Assembly (NCBI GenBank): GCA_017882615.1
Contig: JADGPD010000005.1
Span: 1 to 64,000, forward strand
Source: Thermoleophilia bacterium
GTDB taxonomy: Bacteria; Actinomycetota; Thermoleophilia; Gaiellales; Gaiellaceae
DNA length: 64,000 nt
Direction: 5' to 3'
Shown here: piece by piece, positions 17,625 to 26,897 of the stretch
Numbering within the stretch: the stretch's first letter is position 1
Layout: each line of letters opens with the position of its first letter
Program-made: the position numbers and the translations under genes
The notes under the pieces: generated by a model
What the model was told of the DNA's origin: nothing
The model's input: only the letters and a program-made list of their open reading frames with translations
Databases searched by the model: none

Positions 17625-18026
17625 GTGAACGTCCTTTTTGTATGTGTCGGCAATGCCGGTCGCTCGCCGATGGCCGAGGCCTTCTTCCGGCGCGGCGGCG
17701 AAGGAAGGTACGAGCTGCGCTCGGCCGGCACAAGGCCCGCGATCCGGACCGGCCCGAACGTAATCGCCGTGATGCACGAGCTGGGCATCGACCTCTCGCG
17801 GCACGAGCCCCGTCAGCTCGAGCGCGCCGACCTCGAGTGGGCCGATCTCGTAGTGAGAGTGGGCTGCGGCGACAGCTGCCCGGTCATTCCCGGCAGGCGC
17901 TACCTCGACTGGAACGTGCAGGACCCGAACGAGACCGATCCGGAGACGACTCGGCGCATTCGCGACGAGATTGCGCGCCGTGTCGCGGCGCTTCTGCACG
18001 AGCTCCAGGGAGGCAGCGCGGTCTGA
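17625..18026 (+). CDS. Low-molecular-weight phosphatase / ArsC-type arsenate reductase
   Basis: 133 residues. The P-loop CVGNAGRSPMAEAFF carries the CX5RS signature with catalytic Cys and Arg. The general-acid Asp is in NVQDPNETDPE near the C-terminus, as in LMW tyrosine phosphatases and in thiol-dependent arsenate reductases of actinobacteria. The start is GTG with AAAGGAG upstream. An additional Cys pair (GCGDSC) near residue 83 resembles the resolving cysteines of thioredoxin- or mycothiol-coupled ArsC. No ars operon is present, so phosphatase versus arsenate reductase is undecided. Confidence 0.82.
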   Translation: MNVLFVCVGNAGRSPMAEAFFRRGGEGRYELRSAGTRPAIRTGPNVIAVMHELGIDLSRHEPRQLERADLEWADLVVRVGCGDSCPVIPGRRYLDWNVQDPNETDPETTRRIRDEIARRVAALLHELQGGSAV

Positions 18027-18083
18027 GCTCGTCCCAGTCGGCCGCGGATTGAGCGGCCGGCAGGTTGAAGAGCTGTTCGTGCG

Positions 18084-18584
18084 CTACGCGGCGCTCGAGA
18101 GATCGACGTGGCAATAACCGCCGGGGTTCTTCGCCAGATAGTCCTGGTGGTACTCCTCGGCGGGCCAGAACTCCTTCGCCGGCTCGATCGCGGTCGCGAC
18201 CGGCTTGCGGAAGCGGCCCGAGCGCTCCAACTCCGCCTTCGAGCGCTCGGCTTCCTCGCGCTGCTCTTCCGAATGCGTGAAGATCGCCGAACGGTACTGG
18301 CTGCCAACATCGTTTCCTTGGCGGTCGAGCTGGGTCGGGTCGTGGATCTTCCAGAAGTGGTAGAGGAGCCGGTCGAAGGAGACGACCTGCGCGTCGTACT
18401 CGACGAGCACCGACTCGGCGTGCCCGGTACGACCGGTGCAGACCTGCTCGTAGCTCGGATGTTCTGTCAGGCCTCCGCTGTAGCCGGAGGTCGCCCGAAT
18501 GACGCCTTTCACGCGCTTGAAATAGGCCTCGACGCCCCAGAAGCAGCCGGCGGCGAAGGTCACCTGCTCAGTTTTCTGATCCAC
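18084..18584 (-). CDS. msrA: Peptide methionine-(S)-S-oxide reductase
   Basis: Repairs the S-epimer of methionine sulfoxide in proteins. 166 residues with the catalytic GCFWG motif near residue 14, followed by GYSGG and conserved segments SYEQVCTGRTGHAE and YHFWKIHDPTQLDRQGNDVG. The GTG start is preceded by GGGGAGG five bases upstream; the longer open frame has no such support. No signal peptide, so it acts in the cytoplasm. It is divergent from a secreted Calx-beta subtilase with about 200 bases between; msrB shows the same arrangement 3.5 kb away. Confidence 0.95.
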   Translation of the reverse strand: MDQKTEQVTFAAGCFWGVEAYFKRVKGVIRATSGYSGGLTEHPSYEQVCTGRTGHAESVLVEYDAQVVSFDRLLYHFWKIHDPTQLDRQGNDVGSQYRSAIFTHSEEQREEAERSKAELERSGRFRKPVATAIEPAKEFWPAEEYHQDYLAKNPGGYCHVDLSSAA

Positions 18585-18608
18585 CTGTGCCTCCCCGATA
18601 TCCGAAGC

Positions 18609-18630
18609 GTCGTACGACAAAACCGTACGA
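18609..18630. promoter_or_regulatory. Repeated CGTACGA motif between msrA and S8 peptidase
   Basis: GTCGTACGAC (18609-18618, a perfect palindrome) is followed by a second CGTACGA at 18624. The two CGTACGA cores start 12 bases apart, about one helical turn, just upstream of msrA. Candidate operator for one or both divergent genes; no known regulator consensus is claimed. Confidence 0.3.
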
Positions 18631-18783
18631 TTTCCATTCAATAGGGATAACGGCTCGGGGTCGAGCTCTGTTCCACACGCCACGACCACCGAGGTTGCGA
18701 GGTATTTACATGTTCGCTCTCCGTGCCGATTGTCAGAGTGCTCTCGATTGCCGTTCCCCCAGGCTGCTCGGAAGGAGACCAGG

Positions 18784-21700
18784 ATGAAGGTGCCGCGTTC
18801 TCGGTTCTTGCAACGCGTGATAACGCTAGCGGGCCTTGTTCTGCTCGGAGCGATTGGGCTTGGCCTTCCGGCAGGTGCCGGAGCTATCGCTTCGCCCGGC
18901 GCGCCCGGCGCGCACACCTATCTATCGAGAATCGCCCTCGCGAAGAGCGGCAAGCTGTCGTCGCGGCTGCGCCAGCTTTCGCAGCCATCGGTTTTGAAGG
19001 CCTCGGCGGAGACGCAGGCAGCGACCGTGGGCCTTCCGGAATCCGGACCGGGGAGCCTCCTCCGCACTGCCGGGGGGAAGCAGCTGATCGTGTACGTGCG
19101 CGTTTCGGGATCCGTCGCGAACGCGAGCGAGGCGATCGAGAACGCCGGCGCGACGGTCGTCAACGCCTCGAAGCGGTACGGAGTGGTGACCGTCGCCGTG
19201 AGCCCGAGCCGGCTTCCGGCACTTGGGAAGCTTTCGAACGTTGCCTCTGCTCGAGAGGCGCTGGCTCCGATGTTCTCGGCGTCTACGTGTCCGTCCGGCG
19301 CCGCCGTTTCCGAGGGTGATTCCCAGCTGGGCGCGGCCTCGGCGCGATTGGCGAATGGCGTCGACGGGTCGGGAGTCACCATCGGCGTCCTCTCCGATTC
19401 GTACGACGCTTTCGGCTTCCCGACTGATGCCGCGACCGGCGTGTTGGCCGGTGAGCTGCCGGGCGCGGGCAACACGTGTCTCGGACAGTCCACGCCGGTG
19501 AACGTTCTGGAAGAGGACTTCACGAGCACGGGCTTGGACGAGGGCCGTGCGATGCTCGAGGTCGCCCACGACCTCGCGCCCGGAGCTGCGCTCGCGTTCG
19601 CCACCGCTAACGGAACGGACGCCAACCCCGGAATGTTCGGCATGGCCGACAACATCCGTGCGCTCCGGAACGCGGGCGCCAGGGTCATCGCGGACGACAT
19701 CACCTACTTCGACGAGCCGATGTTCCAGAAAGGCCCGATCGACGTGGCGGTCGACGACGTCACCTCGTCCGGAGCCTCGTACTTCTCGTCCGCGGGAAAC
19801 GAGAACGTGGTCGTCGGCGGCCACAACGTCGGCTCCTATGAGGCGCCCTCATATCGCCCGACTTTCTGTCCTGCGGAGCTCGACGCTCTTACACAACCGG
19901 GGTTCACGTATTCGGATTGCCACGACTTCGCTCCAGGTTCAGGAGACGACAGCCGCGCCGACTACACGCTCGCCAACAATGGATACCTCGCGCTCGATCT
20001 CCAGTGGGCCCAGCCCTGGGGCGGGGTTGGCACGGATCTCGACATCGTCCTCATCGACGCCGATACCGGGGAGCTCCTCGGCGCCTCCACTGACGCCAAC
20101 TCGGGCCCTCGGGGCACCCAGGAACCGTTCGAGATAGTGGGCTACCAGAACACGACTGGAGCCCCCGAGAACGTGGAGGTCGTCATTGCTCGCTGGTCGG
20201 GCGCGGCGAATCCGCGGCTCAAGTACGTGGTAGTTCAAAGCAGTGACGTAACAAGCGCCGAGTACAACAGCTCGAGCGGCGGCGACGTCGTCGGGCCCAC
20301 CATCTTCGGCCATAACGGCGGTCAAAACACGATCAGCGTTGGGGCTGTCCGCTACAACGATTCGACGACCCCGGAGTCGTATTCGTCTCATGGCCCGGTC
20401 ACCTACTACTACGGTCCTGTTAGCGGCACGACGCCCGCCGCCGCGCTCCCCTCGCCGCTCGTGCTCCCGAAGCCCGACCTCGCGGCAACAGACTGTGCGC
20501 AGACCTCGTTCTTCTATTGGGACGGCACCGGCCCGCCTCCCACGCCCTTCCGCTTCTGCGGCACATCCGAGGCGGCGCCTCACGCGGCGGCCGTGGCCGC
20601 GCTGATGCTCGAGAAAGACCCCGCTCTCGCGTCGTCCCAGGTCCTCGCCAGACTGCGGACGACTGCCGTTCCGGTGACGAACGGTGGCACAAGCGATGTT
20701 GTCGGCGCCGGGCTGATCCAAGCTCCGGGCGCGGTCGGTATCTCGACCTCGACTCTCGCCTTCTCGCAGCCGACCTACTCGGTCAGCGAATCAGGGCCGT
20801 CCGCCACCATCACGATCAATCGAACCGGTGACAGTTCGGGTGCGGCCTTCGTGCACATCGCGACGGCGGACGGATCGGCCACCGCGGGCTCGGACTATAC
20901 GGCCGTCTCAGACAATGTCTCCTTCGGCGCCGGCGAAACGGAGAAGACCGTCTCCGTTCCGATCACGGACGATCTATTGAGTGAGGGAAGCGAGACGATC
21001 TCCCTCTCCCTCTCCAGTCCCAGCGGCGGGGAGCTTGGTTGGCCGAGTACGGCCACGCTGACCATCATCGATAACGAGCGAGCCTTCGCTTTCAGTGCGG
21101 CAAGCTATTCGGTCGGCGAGGGCGCCGGCTCGGCGCCGATCACGATCACGCGCTCGGGCTCGACGACTGTGCCCGACTCCGTTCACTTCGCAACCGCAAA
21201 CGGATCGGCCACGGCAGGCTCGGACTACACGCCCGTCTCGCAAGATGTCTCTTTCGCCGCCGGCGAGACTGTAAAAACGGTCTCCATTCCAGTCACGAAT
21301 GATGGCCTCCTGGAGAGCAGCGAGACCGTCTCGCTCGAGCTCTCGAGCCCTTCTGCCGGCGCCACGATCGGCAGTCCGAGCACGGCCACCCTCACGATCC
21401 AGGACAACGATGCTGCGCTCGCCTTCTCCGCCGGGAGCTATTCGGTAAAGGAAAGCGGAGGTTCGGCGCTGATCACGGTCAACCGTACCGGCTATAGCTC
21501 GAGTGCAGTCTCCGTTCACTTTGCGACCGCGAACGGGACGGCCAGCGCCGGCGCCGATTACACGACCGTCTCGGAGGCAGTTTCCTTCGCCGTGGGCGAG
21601 ATGTCGAAGACGGTCACCGTCCCGATCGCCAACGACAAGTTGCTGGAGGGCAACGAGACGGTCAAGCTCCAGCTATCCGGCCCGTCTACGGGCGCCCTCC

Positions 21701-22041
21701 TTGGTAGTCCCAGTAGTGCCACCCTCACAGTCGTCAACTCACCCGGGATAATCGTCTCGGCCAAGCTGACCAAGACGAGCTTCGCGCGAGCGCAGGCGCG
21801 CAAGACCAAGCTCGCGGTCACCTTCTCACCGGCGAGCAAGAGGTTCGACTACCTGCTCAGCTACAAGAAGGGCGCGAAGTGGGTGACCGTGAGAAACGTC
21901 AAGAAGAGCGGGAACTTCGCGGGTAGGCGAAGCATGACGGTCAAGGCGCTCTTCGGAACGAAGGCGATCAAGAGCGGTCGCTATAGGGTGAAACTGACCG
22001 CCGACGCGAACAGCAAGACGTCCAGCTTCAGAGTGATCTGA
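18784..22041 (+). CDS. Secreted subtilisin-fold (S8-like) peptidase with three Calx-beta domains, Glu at the His position
   Basis: About 1085 residues from the ATG preceded by AAGGAG. Signal sequence (residues 8-35) and an N-terminal propeptide-like region precede the peptidase core at about 195-650. The Asp region is GVTIGVLSDSYDAFG (D about 205), the oxyanion Asn is in SSAGNENV, and Ser is in CGTSEAAPHAAAVAALM (S about 595). Where subtilisins have HGT, this protein has DEGRAMLEVAHDLAPGA, placing Glu (about 253) at the catalytic-His position, as in sedolisin chemistry. Three Calx-beta repeats (about 658-985, each beginning like FSxxxYSVSESG) may bind Ca2+ or adhere. A basic C-terminal domain of about 100 residues follows. 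Activity with the Glu is unproven. Confidence 0.85.
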   Translation: MKVPRSRFLQRVITLAGLVLLGAIGLGLPAGAGAIASPGAPGAHTYLSRIALAKSGKLSSRLRQLSQPSVLKASAETQAATVGLPESGPGSLLRTAGGKQLIVYVRVSGSVANASEAIENAGATVVNASKRYGVVTVAVSPSRLPALGKLSNVASAREALAPMFSASTCPSGAAVSEGDSQLGAASARLANGVDGSGVTIGVLSDSYDAFGFPTDAATGVLAGELPGAGNTCLGQSTPVNVLEEDFTSTGLDEGRAMLEVAHDLAPGAALAFATANGTDANPGMFGMADNIRALRNAGARVIADDITYFDEPMFQKGPIDVAVDDVTSSGASYFSSAGNENVVVGGHNVGSYEAPSYRPTFCPAELDALTQPGFTYSDCHDFAPGSGDDSRADYTLANNGYLALDLQWAQPWGGVGTDLDIVLIDADTGELLGASTDANSGPRGTQEPFEIVGYQNTTGAPENVEVVIARWSGAANPRLKYVVVQSSDVTSAEYNSSSGGDVVGPTIFGHNGGQNTISVGAVRYNDSTTPESYSSHGPVTYYYGPVSGTTPAAALPSPLVLPKPDLAATDCAQTSFFYWDGTGPPPTPFRFCGTSEAAPHAAAVAALMLEKDPALASSQVLARLRTTAVPVTNGGTSDVVGAGLIQAPGAVGISTSTLAFSQPTYSVSESGPSATITINRTGDSSGAAFVHIATADGSATAGSDYTAVSDNVSFGAGETEKTVSVPITDDLLSEGSETISLSLSSPSGGELGWPSTATLTIIDNERAFAFSAASYSVGEGAGSAPITITRSGSTTVPDSVHFATANGSATAGSDYTPVSQDVSFAAGETVKTVSIPVTNDGLLESSETVSLELSSPSAGATIGSPSTATLTIQDNDAALAFSAGSYSVKESGGSALITVNRTGYSSSAVSVHFATANGTASAGADYTTVSEAVSFAVGEMSKTVTVPIANDKLLEGNETVKLQLSGPSTGALLGSPSSATLTVVNSPGIIVSAKLTKTSFARAQARKTKLAVTFSPASKRFDYLLSYKKGAKWVTVRNVKKSGNFAGRRSMTVKALFGTKAIKSGRYRVKLTADANSKTSSFRVI

Positions 22042-22099
22042 GCGCCGAGCGCCCGCTCGACAAGCCCCGACGTTTCACTGCGACGGGCTCGGGCTAGCG

Positions 22100-22600
22100 C
22101 TAGCGCCCGCTTACGTCGGTGCCCTCCTGCGCGAAGAGCGCGCGAAACTCGCCGTACCCCTCTTCTTCCAGCTGCTCGAGCGGGATGAAGCGAAGCGACG
22201 CCGAGTTGATGCAGTAGCGCAGCCCGGTCGGCTCCGGCCCGTCCGGGAACACGTGACCGAGGTGCGAATCGGCCTCCGCGCTCCGAACTTCGGTGCGTCT
22301 CATCCCGTACGATCGGTCAGCGTGCTCGACGATCTCACTGTCATCGATGGGTCGCGTGAAGCTCGGCCAGCCGGTGCCCGAGTCGAACTTGTCCGTGGAG
22401 CTGAAAAGCGGCTTGCCCGAGACGATGTCCACGTAGATTCCCGGCTCGTGGTTGTTCCAGTACGCGTTTCGGAACGCCGGCTCGGTGCCTCCCTCACAGG
22501 CGACCGCGTACTGCAGCGGGGTCAGCTCCTCTTTCAATTTCTGCTCCCGCGCGTCGGTCTCACTGGTCGATCCCGATTGCGTTCCCCTCTTGCGAAACAC
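22100..22600 (-). CDS. msrB: Peptide methionine-(R)-S-oxide reductase
   Basis: Reduces the R-epimer of methionine sulfoxide. 166 residues: [17 protein letters not shown], the SelR core [24 protein letters not shown], and the catalytic Cys in [17 protein letters not shown]. The two CxxC zinc pairs of zinc-binding MsrB are missing; a single Cys in the N-terminal segment could resolve the sulfenic acid. The start is GTG. Divergent from a second secreted Calx-beta subtilase, repeating the msrA arrangement. Confidence 0.94.
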   Translation of the reverse strand: MFRKRGTQSGSTSETDAREQKLKEELTPLQYAVACEGGTEPAFRNAYWNNHEPGIYVDIVSGKPLFSSTDKFDSGTGWPSFTRPIDDSEIVEHADRSYGMRRTEVRSAEADSHLGHVFPDGPEPTGLRYCINSASLRFIPLEQLEEEGYGEFRALFAQEGTDVSGR

Positions 22601-22892
22601 CTCTCCACCTCGTCTCTGGCTCGAGTTCGTTCTGCGGCGGCGAAGGCCGCGATCTTCGTACTGTTCTGATCTTCACAGACTCAAACGAAGAAACCGGCGC
22701 ACTGTTCCCGCGCGACGTAGGGCAGCCGTCGCCTTACTCGCCTGCCGGCTGGTATCGACCGGCTCCCGCCGGGTGTTGGAGGCTTTAGTCCACCTTTATC
22801 TAAGCGTGAAAATCTGCGATTGCGATTACCGGGTTAGTCGCGTTGGCGGTCCCTGCGGACCTTTCGATGCGAAACCAAGGAGCTGTACAGAG

Positions 22893-25559
22893 ATGACTCC
22901 GAGACCCCCGGTCATGATTGGAGCCGGTGTTGCGGCGCTTGCTCTCCTCGTCGTCGTGACTCCGCTTCAAGGAGCAAGCCGCGAGCGCGTTAGCTACGCC
23001 AAGCCTGATTCCCTCAGGCAGGTATTTCGGGTCTCGTCCTCTGTCACGCGTTTTGAGCGGCAACCATACGAAGCGGGTGAGGCCTCGAAACCGGTCGAGA
23101 GCTCGTACTACTACGACGGCAAGCTCGTTCGGCTCGAGCGATCCGGGAGCGAGCTGAGCGTTCGCTTCGCGGCAGTAGCGTCGAAGTCGAGCAGGAGCGA
23201 ATTGGTCGACGGGCTCTCCGCCTCGGCGCGGATAAGCCCGGCGGCGAGTCTTCGCGGCCGGGCTCTCTCGGCGGTCGCAATAAGAAGCAAGTCGAACGCC
23301 GGTTTCGGCCGTTTGCTCACCGGTCTGGGGACGAAGCGTGAAGTGGAATTCGCCTACCCGGCCTGGATCGATCCGAAGACCGGAAGCCGATTGCTCTTGA
23401 CCGACGAGCTGATCGTGCGCCTGAGGGGCGGGCCCGCGTCGGCACAGATCAAGGACGAGCTCGCCGCGCGCGGGCTCGTTGTCGCGCGCAGGCTCGCCTA
23501 CAGCTCCGAGGAATACGTGTTGCGGCTGCGTAACCCCAAGAAGTCCGATCCGTTGGCCGTTTCGAGGGCGCTCTACGAAAGCGGGCTGGTGGAGTGGGCC
23601 GAGCCGAATTTCGTACAGGAGCTCAAGAAGGATTTCATTCCCAACGACCCGCTTTTCTCGCAGCAGTGGCATCTGCTCAACACGGGCCAGGATGGCGGGA
23701 CGGCGAACGCAGATGCTCGTCTCACGGGCGCCTGGGACATGGAGAGAGGCAACCCCGACATCACGATCGCCGTGATTGACGACGGCGTTCAGCTCTCTCA
23801 TCCCGACCTGGCTCCGAACATCTATACGAATCCCGGCGAAATCCCGGGTAATCGCATCGACGACGATCACAACGGCTACGTAGACGACATACACGGCTGG
23901 AACTTCGTGTGGGGTACGAACGAAGTCCGGCCCGTTGGGAGCGATGAAGAAGCCGACGACCACGGGACAGCGGTCGCGGGAGTGGCGGCGGCGCGCGGAA
24001 ACAACGGCAAAGGAATCTCCGGAGCTTGCCCGCGGTGCACCATCCTGCCGGTCAAGATCGCTTCCGACGGTATCTGGGCGGAGGACTCGGAAATCGCCGA
24101 CGCGATCCGCTACGCCGGCCGAATGGCGGACGTGGTCAACATCAGCTGGGGCTCAGATGAGCCGGTGGCAGTGCTCAAATCGGCTCTTAGGTACGCGACT
24201 ACGAAAGGGCGCGGGGGCAAGGGCGCGGTAGTGCTCGCGGCGTCCGGAAACAGCGCGTCCGGGATCGTGCGATTCACCCTCGCGGAAATCCCTGCCGGCA
24301 CCTATCGGTTCCGATGGATGTACTCGAAGGACGAGGATGACTCCTTCCCGGTTGGCGCCGATAGCGCATGGCTGAGTTGGGTGCTCTTACCCGACGGCGA
24401 GTTTCAGACCTTTCAGCCGAGCGCCGATCTTCCGCTCGGCTGGTCTACCGGCGGAGACGGTTCCTGGTTGATCGTCAACGACCCGGCGCACGCGGACGAA
24501 GGTCGCTGCTGGTCGCAGGCTGCAAAAGCCGGGAAGATCTCCAACGAGCAAGAAACGCACCTCGATGTCGTGAAGACGCTTACCAAGCCGGGAGATCTCG
24601 ATTTTCTTGGCTTCGTCTCGAGCGAAGCGGGAAAGTTTTACTTCATCAACGGGAGCAGCGCCGTCTCGGCTCGCGATGGGCTGTCGCTGTGGGTCGACCA
24701 GGGCGACGACGGCACCTTCGAGTTCGTCAGCGATCTATTCTCAGGCGTTCCGCCTGCCGGCCTCTCGTACCCGGCGGCCTATTCGCAGGCGATCGCGGTC
24801 GGCGCGAGCACCAGTTTCGATTGCCAGGCTCCCTACAGCCAGTTCGGTGCGAAGCTGGCTCTCGTCGCCCCGAGCAGCGGCGGTGATCTGACGGACGCGA
24901 TCGTGACCACCGACCGAACCGGACCGGCCGGGTACAACCGTACCGGCGACTACTACTCCGGATTCGGCGGCACGTCGTCGGCGGCACCGCTGGCGGCGGG
25001 CATTGCCGGCCTCGTCCTGTCCCGGAACCCGGGCCTCACCGAAACCCAGGTGCGCCAGATCCTGGAAGGCTCCGCGGACAAGATCAGACCCAATGTCAGC
25101 GCTTACGATTCGCGCGGGCACAGCGGGCGTTTCGGTTACGGGCGGATAAACGCCGAGCGGGCGATCCGCTTGACACCTTTCCCTTCGAAGATCGCTTTCT
25201 CCAGATCTCGATACGAAGCCGGAGAGGGTCGGATCGCTCGGATCAGGATCAAACGCGAGGGCACGCTGGCCGAGCGTGTTTCCTTCAAGCTCACGACTAC
25301 CGGAGGCAGCGCAACAGCCGGTCGCGACTTCGCGCGTGTCTCGCGAACGATCTCCTTCTCCCCGGGAGAGCGCGCCAAGACGATCTCGATCCGGATCAGG
25401 GCGGACGAGGCCCGCGAATCTCGCGAGACCGTTTCGCTCGAGCTTACGGAGCCTTCGGCGGGCGCGATCCTTGCTGATCCGAGCACGTCGACGCTGACGA
25501 TCGTGGACGCCGCCGACACTCTCTCTCGAGACGCGGTGTCAGCGGGTCGACGACGCTAG
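22893..25559 (+). CDS. Secreted subtilase (S8) with a large insertion and one Calx-beta domain
   Basis: 888 residues from an ATG with AAGGAG ten bases upstream. Signal segment VMIGAGVAALALLVVVTPLQ; propeptide to about residue 245 (DELIVRLRGGPASAQIKDEL is a fervidolysin-like prodomain). The peptidase core has a canonical triad: D296 in AVIDDGVQLSHPDL, H357 in DDHGTAVAGVAAARG, S695 in GGTSSAAPLAAGIAGLVL, with oxyanion Asn in AASGNSASG. Between Asn and Ser sits an insertion of about 165 residues (VRFTLAEIPAGTYRFRWMYS onward), probably a beta-rich domain. One Calx-beta domain (about 765-880) ends the protein. Unlike its upstream neighbour it keeps the catalytic His, so it should be active. Confidence 0.88.
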   Translation: MTPRPPVMIGAGVAALALLVVVTPLQGASRERVSYAKPDSLRQVFRVSSSVTRFERQPYEAGEASKPVESSYYYDGKLVRLERSGSELSVRFAAVASKSSRSELVDGLSASARISPAASLRGRALSAVAIRSKSNAGFGRLLTGLGTKREVEFAYPAWIDPKTGSRLLLTDELIVRLRGGPASAQIKDELAARGLVVARRLAYSSEEYVLRLRNPKKSDPLAVSRALYESGLVEWAEPNFVQELKKDFIPNDPLFSQQWHLLNTGQDGGTANADARLTGAWDMERGNPDITIAVIDDGVQLSHPDLAPNIYTNPGEIPGNRIDDDHNGYVDDIHGWNFVWGTNEVRPVGSDEEADDHGTAVAGVAAARGNNGKGISGACPRCTILPVKIASDGIWAEDSEIADAIRYAGRMADVVNISWGSDEPVAVLKSALRYATTKGRGGKGAVVLAASGNSASGIVRFTLAEIPAGTYRFRWMYSKDEDDSFPVGADSAWLSWVLLPDGEFQTFQPSADLPLGWSTGGDGSWLIVNDPAHADEGRCWSQAAKAGKISNEQETHLDVVKTLTKPGDLDFLGFVSSEAGKFYFINGSSAVSARDGLSLWVDQGDDGTFEFVSDLFSGVPPAGLSYPAAYSQAIAVGASTSFDCQAPYSQFGAKLALVAPSSGGDLTDAIVTTDRTGPAGYNRTGDYYSGFGGTSSAAPLAAGIAGLVLSRNPGLTETQVRQILEGSADKIRPNVSAYDSRGHSGRFGYGRINAERAIRLTPFPSKIAFSRSRYEAGEGRIARIRIKREGTLAERVSFKLTTTGGSATAGRDFARVSRTISFSPGERAKTISIRIRADEARESRETVSLELTEPSAGAILADPSTSTLTIVDAADTLSRDAVSAGRRR

Positions 25560-25837
25560 TGCTCTGGCTTCGGCGACTCGAATAGCTTCCCGGCGCGGAT
25601 ACGCTCGGCCATGCGCTGGGACTGATCGCGATAGACGCTCTCGTCCTCGAACTCGATTACCGGGTAGAGCTTCTGGCCACTCAGAGCGACCACCTGGTCG
25701 CGCTTCGACCTGGCAACCGGGCCCTTCACTACTTCGTATTCGATATCCGCCGCATCGAGTGCTTTCTGGACGCGCCAGCACGGATGGGCGCCGATCTTCA
25801 CCCACATCATCGAACAGCGGTGCAGCTTTAAGGCCAT
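25556..25837 (-). CDS. Glutaredoxin/GST-N-like thioredoxin-fold protein
   Basis: 93 residues with a thioredoxin fold of the glutathione S-transferase N-terminal type. The active-site region reads GAHPCWRVQKALDAADIEYE (single Cys, no CPYC pair), then KLYPVIEFEDESVYRDQSQ with the cis-Pro and the substrate-binding Glu-Asp/Ser segment. A single active-site Cys suggests a monothiol or non-catalytic role. ATG with GAGGAGGGA upstream. Its end overlaps the convergent subtilase end by four bases. Confidence 0.75.
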   Translation of the reverse strand: MALKLHRCSMMWVKIGAHPCWRVQKALDAADIEYEVVKGPVARSKRDQVVALSGQKLYPVIEFEDESVYRDQSQRMAERIRAGKLFESPKPEH

Positions 25838-25955
25838 TACCTCTCCCTCCTCAGGGGCTTTCCTCCGAGCGACAGGTGAATCCTGCCGGCTCGATCGGAG
25901 TGATTATCCACCCTGTTGTCATAATCCTGTATGTAAGCGGCCGGGAGGAGGGCTG

Positions 25956-26453
25956 ATGGATACCGTACTCGTTGCCTACGCGACCAAGCGCGGATCGACA
26001 CGCGAGGTCGCCGCCGACGTGGCGCGCGTCATCCGCCAGAGTGGAGCTGATGTCGAGATCTGTCCCGCTCGCGATGTGAAGAGCCTCGATCGCTACCGCG
26101 CGGTCGTGCTCGGAGGCGCGCTCTACATGGGACGCTGGCACAAGGACGCGCGCAGGCTGCTCAAGCGCCATCGATCGGAACTGGCTTCGCTACCGCTGGC
26201 AGTCTTCGCTTTGGGGCCGAAGAGCAATGAGCCGGAGGCCCTCGAGGCGGCGGGCGGCGAATTGGCACGGGCACTCGCCAACGTGCCCGAGATTCATCCC
26301 TTTTCGACCGCGATCTTCGGCGGCGTGATCGATCCGAGCAAGCTCAGCTTTCCCTTCAAACGTATGCCCGCAGTGGACGCGCGCGACTGGAAGGCGATCG
26401 AAAGCTGGGCCTATGAGGTGGTTCGCGGCCTTTCTACCCGGTCCGGAGCCTGA
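25956..26453 (+). CDS. Flavodoxin-domain protein (HemG-like)
   Basis: 165 residues with an FMN-binding flavodoxin fold. Phosphate loop is AYATKRGSTREVA; the isoalloxazine loop region is VLGGALYMGRWHKDARR, as in menaquinone-dependent protoporphyrinogen oxidase HemG and its many actinobacterial relatives. No haem genes are nearby, so function beyond FMN-linked electron transfer is unknown. Start ATG with GGGAGGAGGG upstream. Its location after two Msr genes and a thioredoxin-fold gene supports a redox role. Confidence 0.82.
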   Translation: MDTVLVAYATKRGSTREVAADVARVIRQSGADVEICPARDVKSLDRYRAVVLGGALYMGRWHKDARRLLKRHRSELASLPLAVFALGPKSNEPEALEAAGGELARALANVPEIHPFSTAIFGGVIDPSKLSFPFKRMPAVDARDWKAIESWAYEVVRGLSTRSGA

Positions 26454-26488
26454 CCCTTTCGAGCTAGGCAGATAGACGCAGAGCGGGT

Positions 26489-26881
26489 ATGCGGCACTTG
26501 CTTGCGCCGGCCGATTACCTGCCTATGCGAGTCATCACTCTCCATAAGCACGAGGTAGCCACACCGCAACGGCTTCCCGATACCGCCACCGTTTATAAGG
26601 CGGCACTCGAACGGTTGAGCGGCGCTCATGAGAACGACGCGGCCACTTGTCTCGCTTGCTGCACGCTCGAGATCGTGCCGGCGAGTGGGACTTTTCCGCA
26701 GCGCGAGCAGCTTCTTCCGATCAGGCTCATTCTGAGCGGGCCCTGCGACACGATGGCGACGCTCGAGCGAAATCCCGAGATTCGGGGCAGAGTTCGGCAG
26801 GCCCTCGACAACGCTCTGGGCCCGACGGTATACCTCACGCAGATGGCGCTTTCGACCTGCGCGAACGCGCTGGCCGCGTGA
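26489..26881 (+). CDS. Hypothetical protein with CxxCC motif
   Basis: 130 residues, soluble, not recognised. Three clustered cysteines (AATCLACCTLEI, about residues 54-58) plus GPCDTMATLE and MALSTCANALAA could bind metal or form disulfides. The first ATG is used; an ATG 36 bases later is an alternative. It lies 35 bases after the flavodoxin gene on the same strand and may share its transcript. Confidence 0.5.
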   Translation: MRHLLAPADYLPMRVITLHKHEVATPQRLPDTATVYKAALERLSGAHENDAATCLACCTLEIVPASGTFPQREQLLPIRLILSGPCDTMATLERNPEIRGRVRQALDNALGPTVYLTQMALSTCANALAA

Positions 26882-26897
26882 CCGAGCGGAAGTCGCT

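Noticed and set aside
17372-17788. Longer N-terminus for the polysaccharide deacetylase
   Set aside because: The extra 139 residues are antisense to the phosphatase gene and contain no signal peptide.
22601-22892. Possible riboswitch before the second subtilase
   Set aside because: Only a short GGTCC/GGACC hairpin (22848-22861) is visible; no conserved core of c-di-GMP, c-di-AMP or other known classes.
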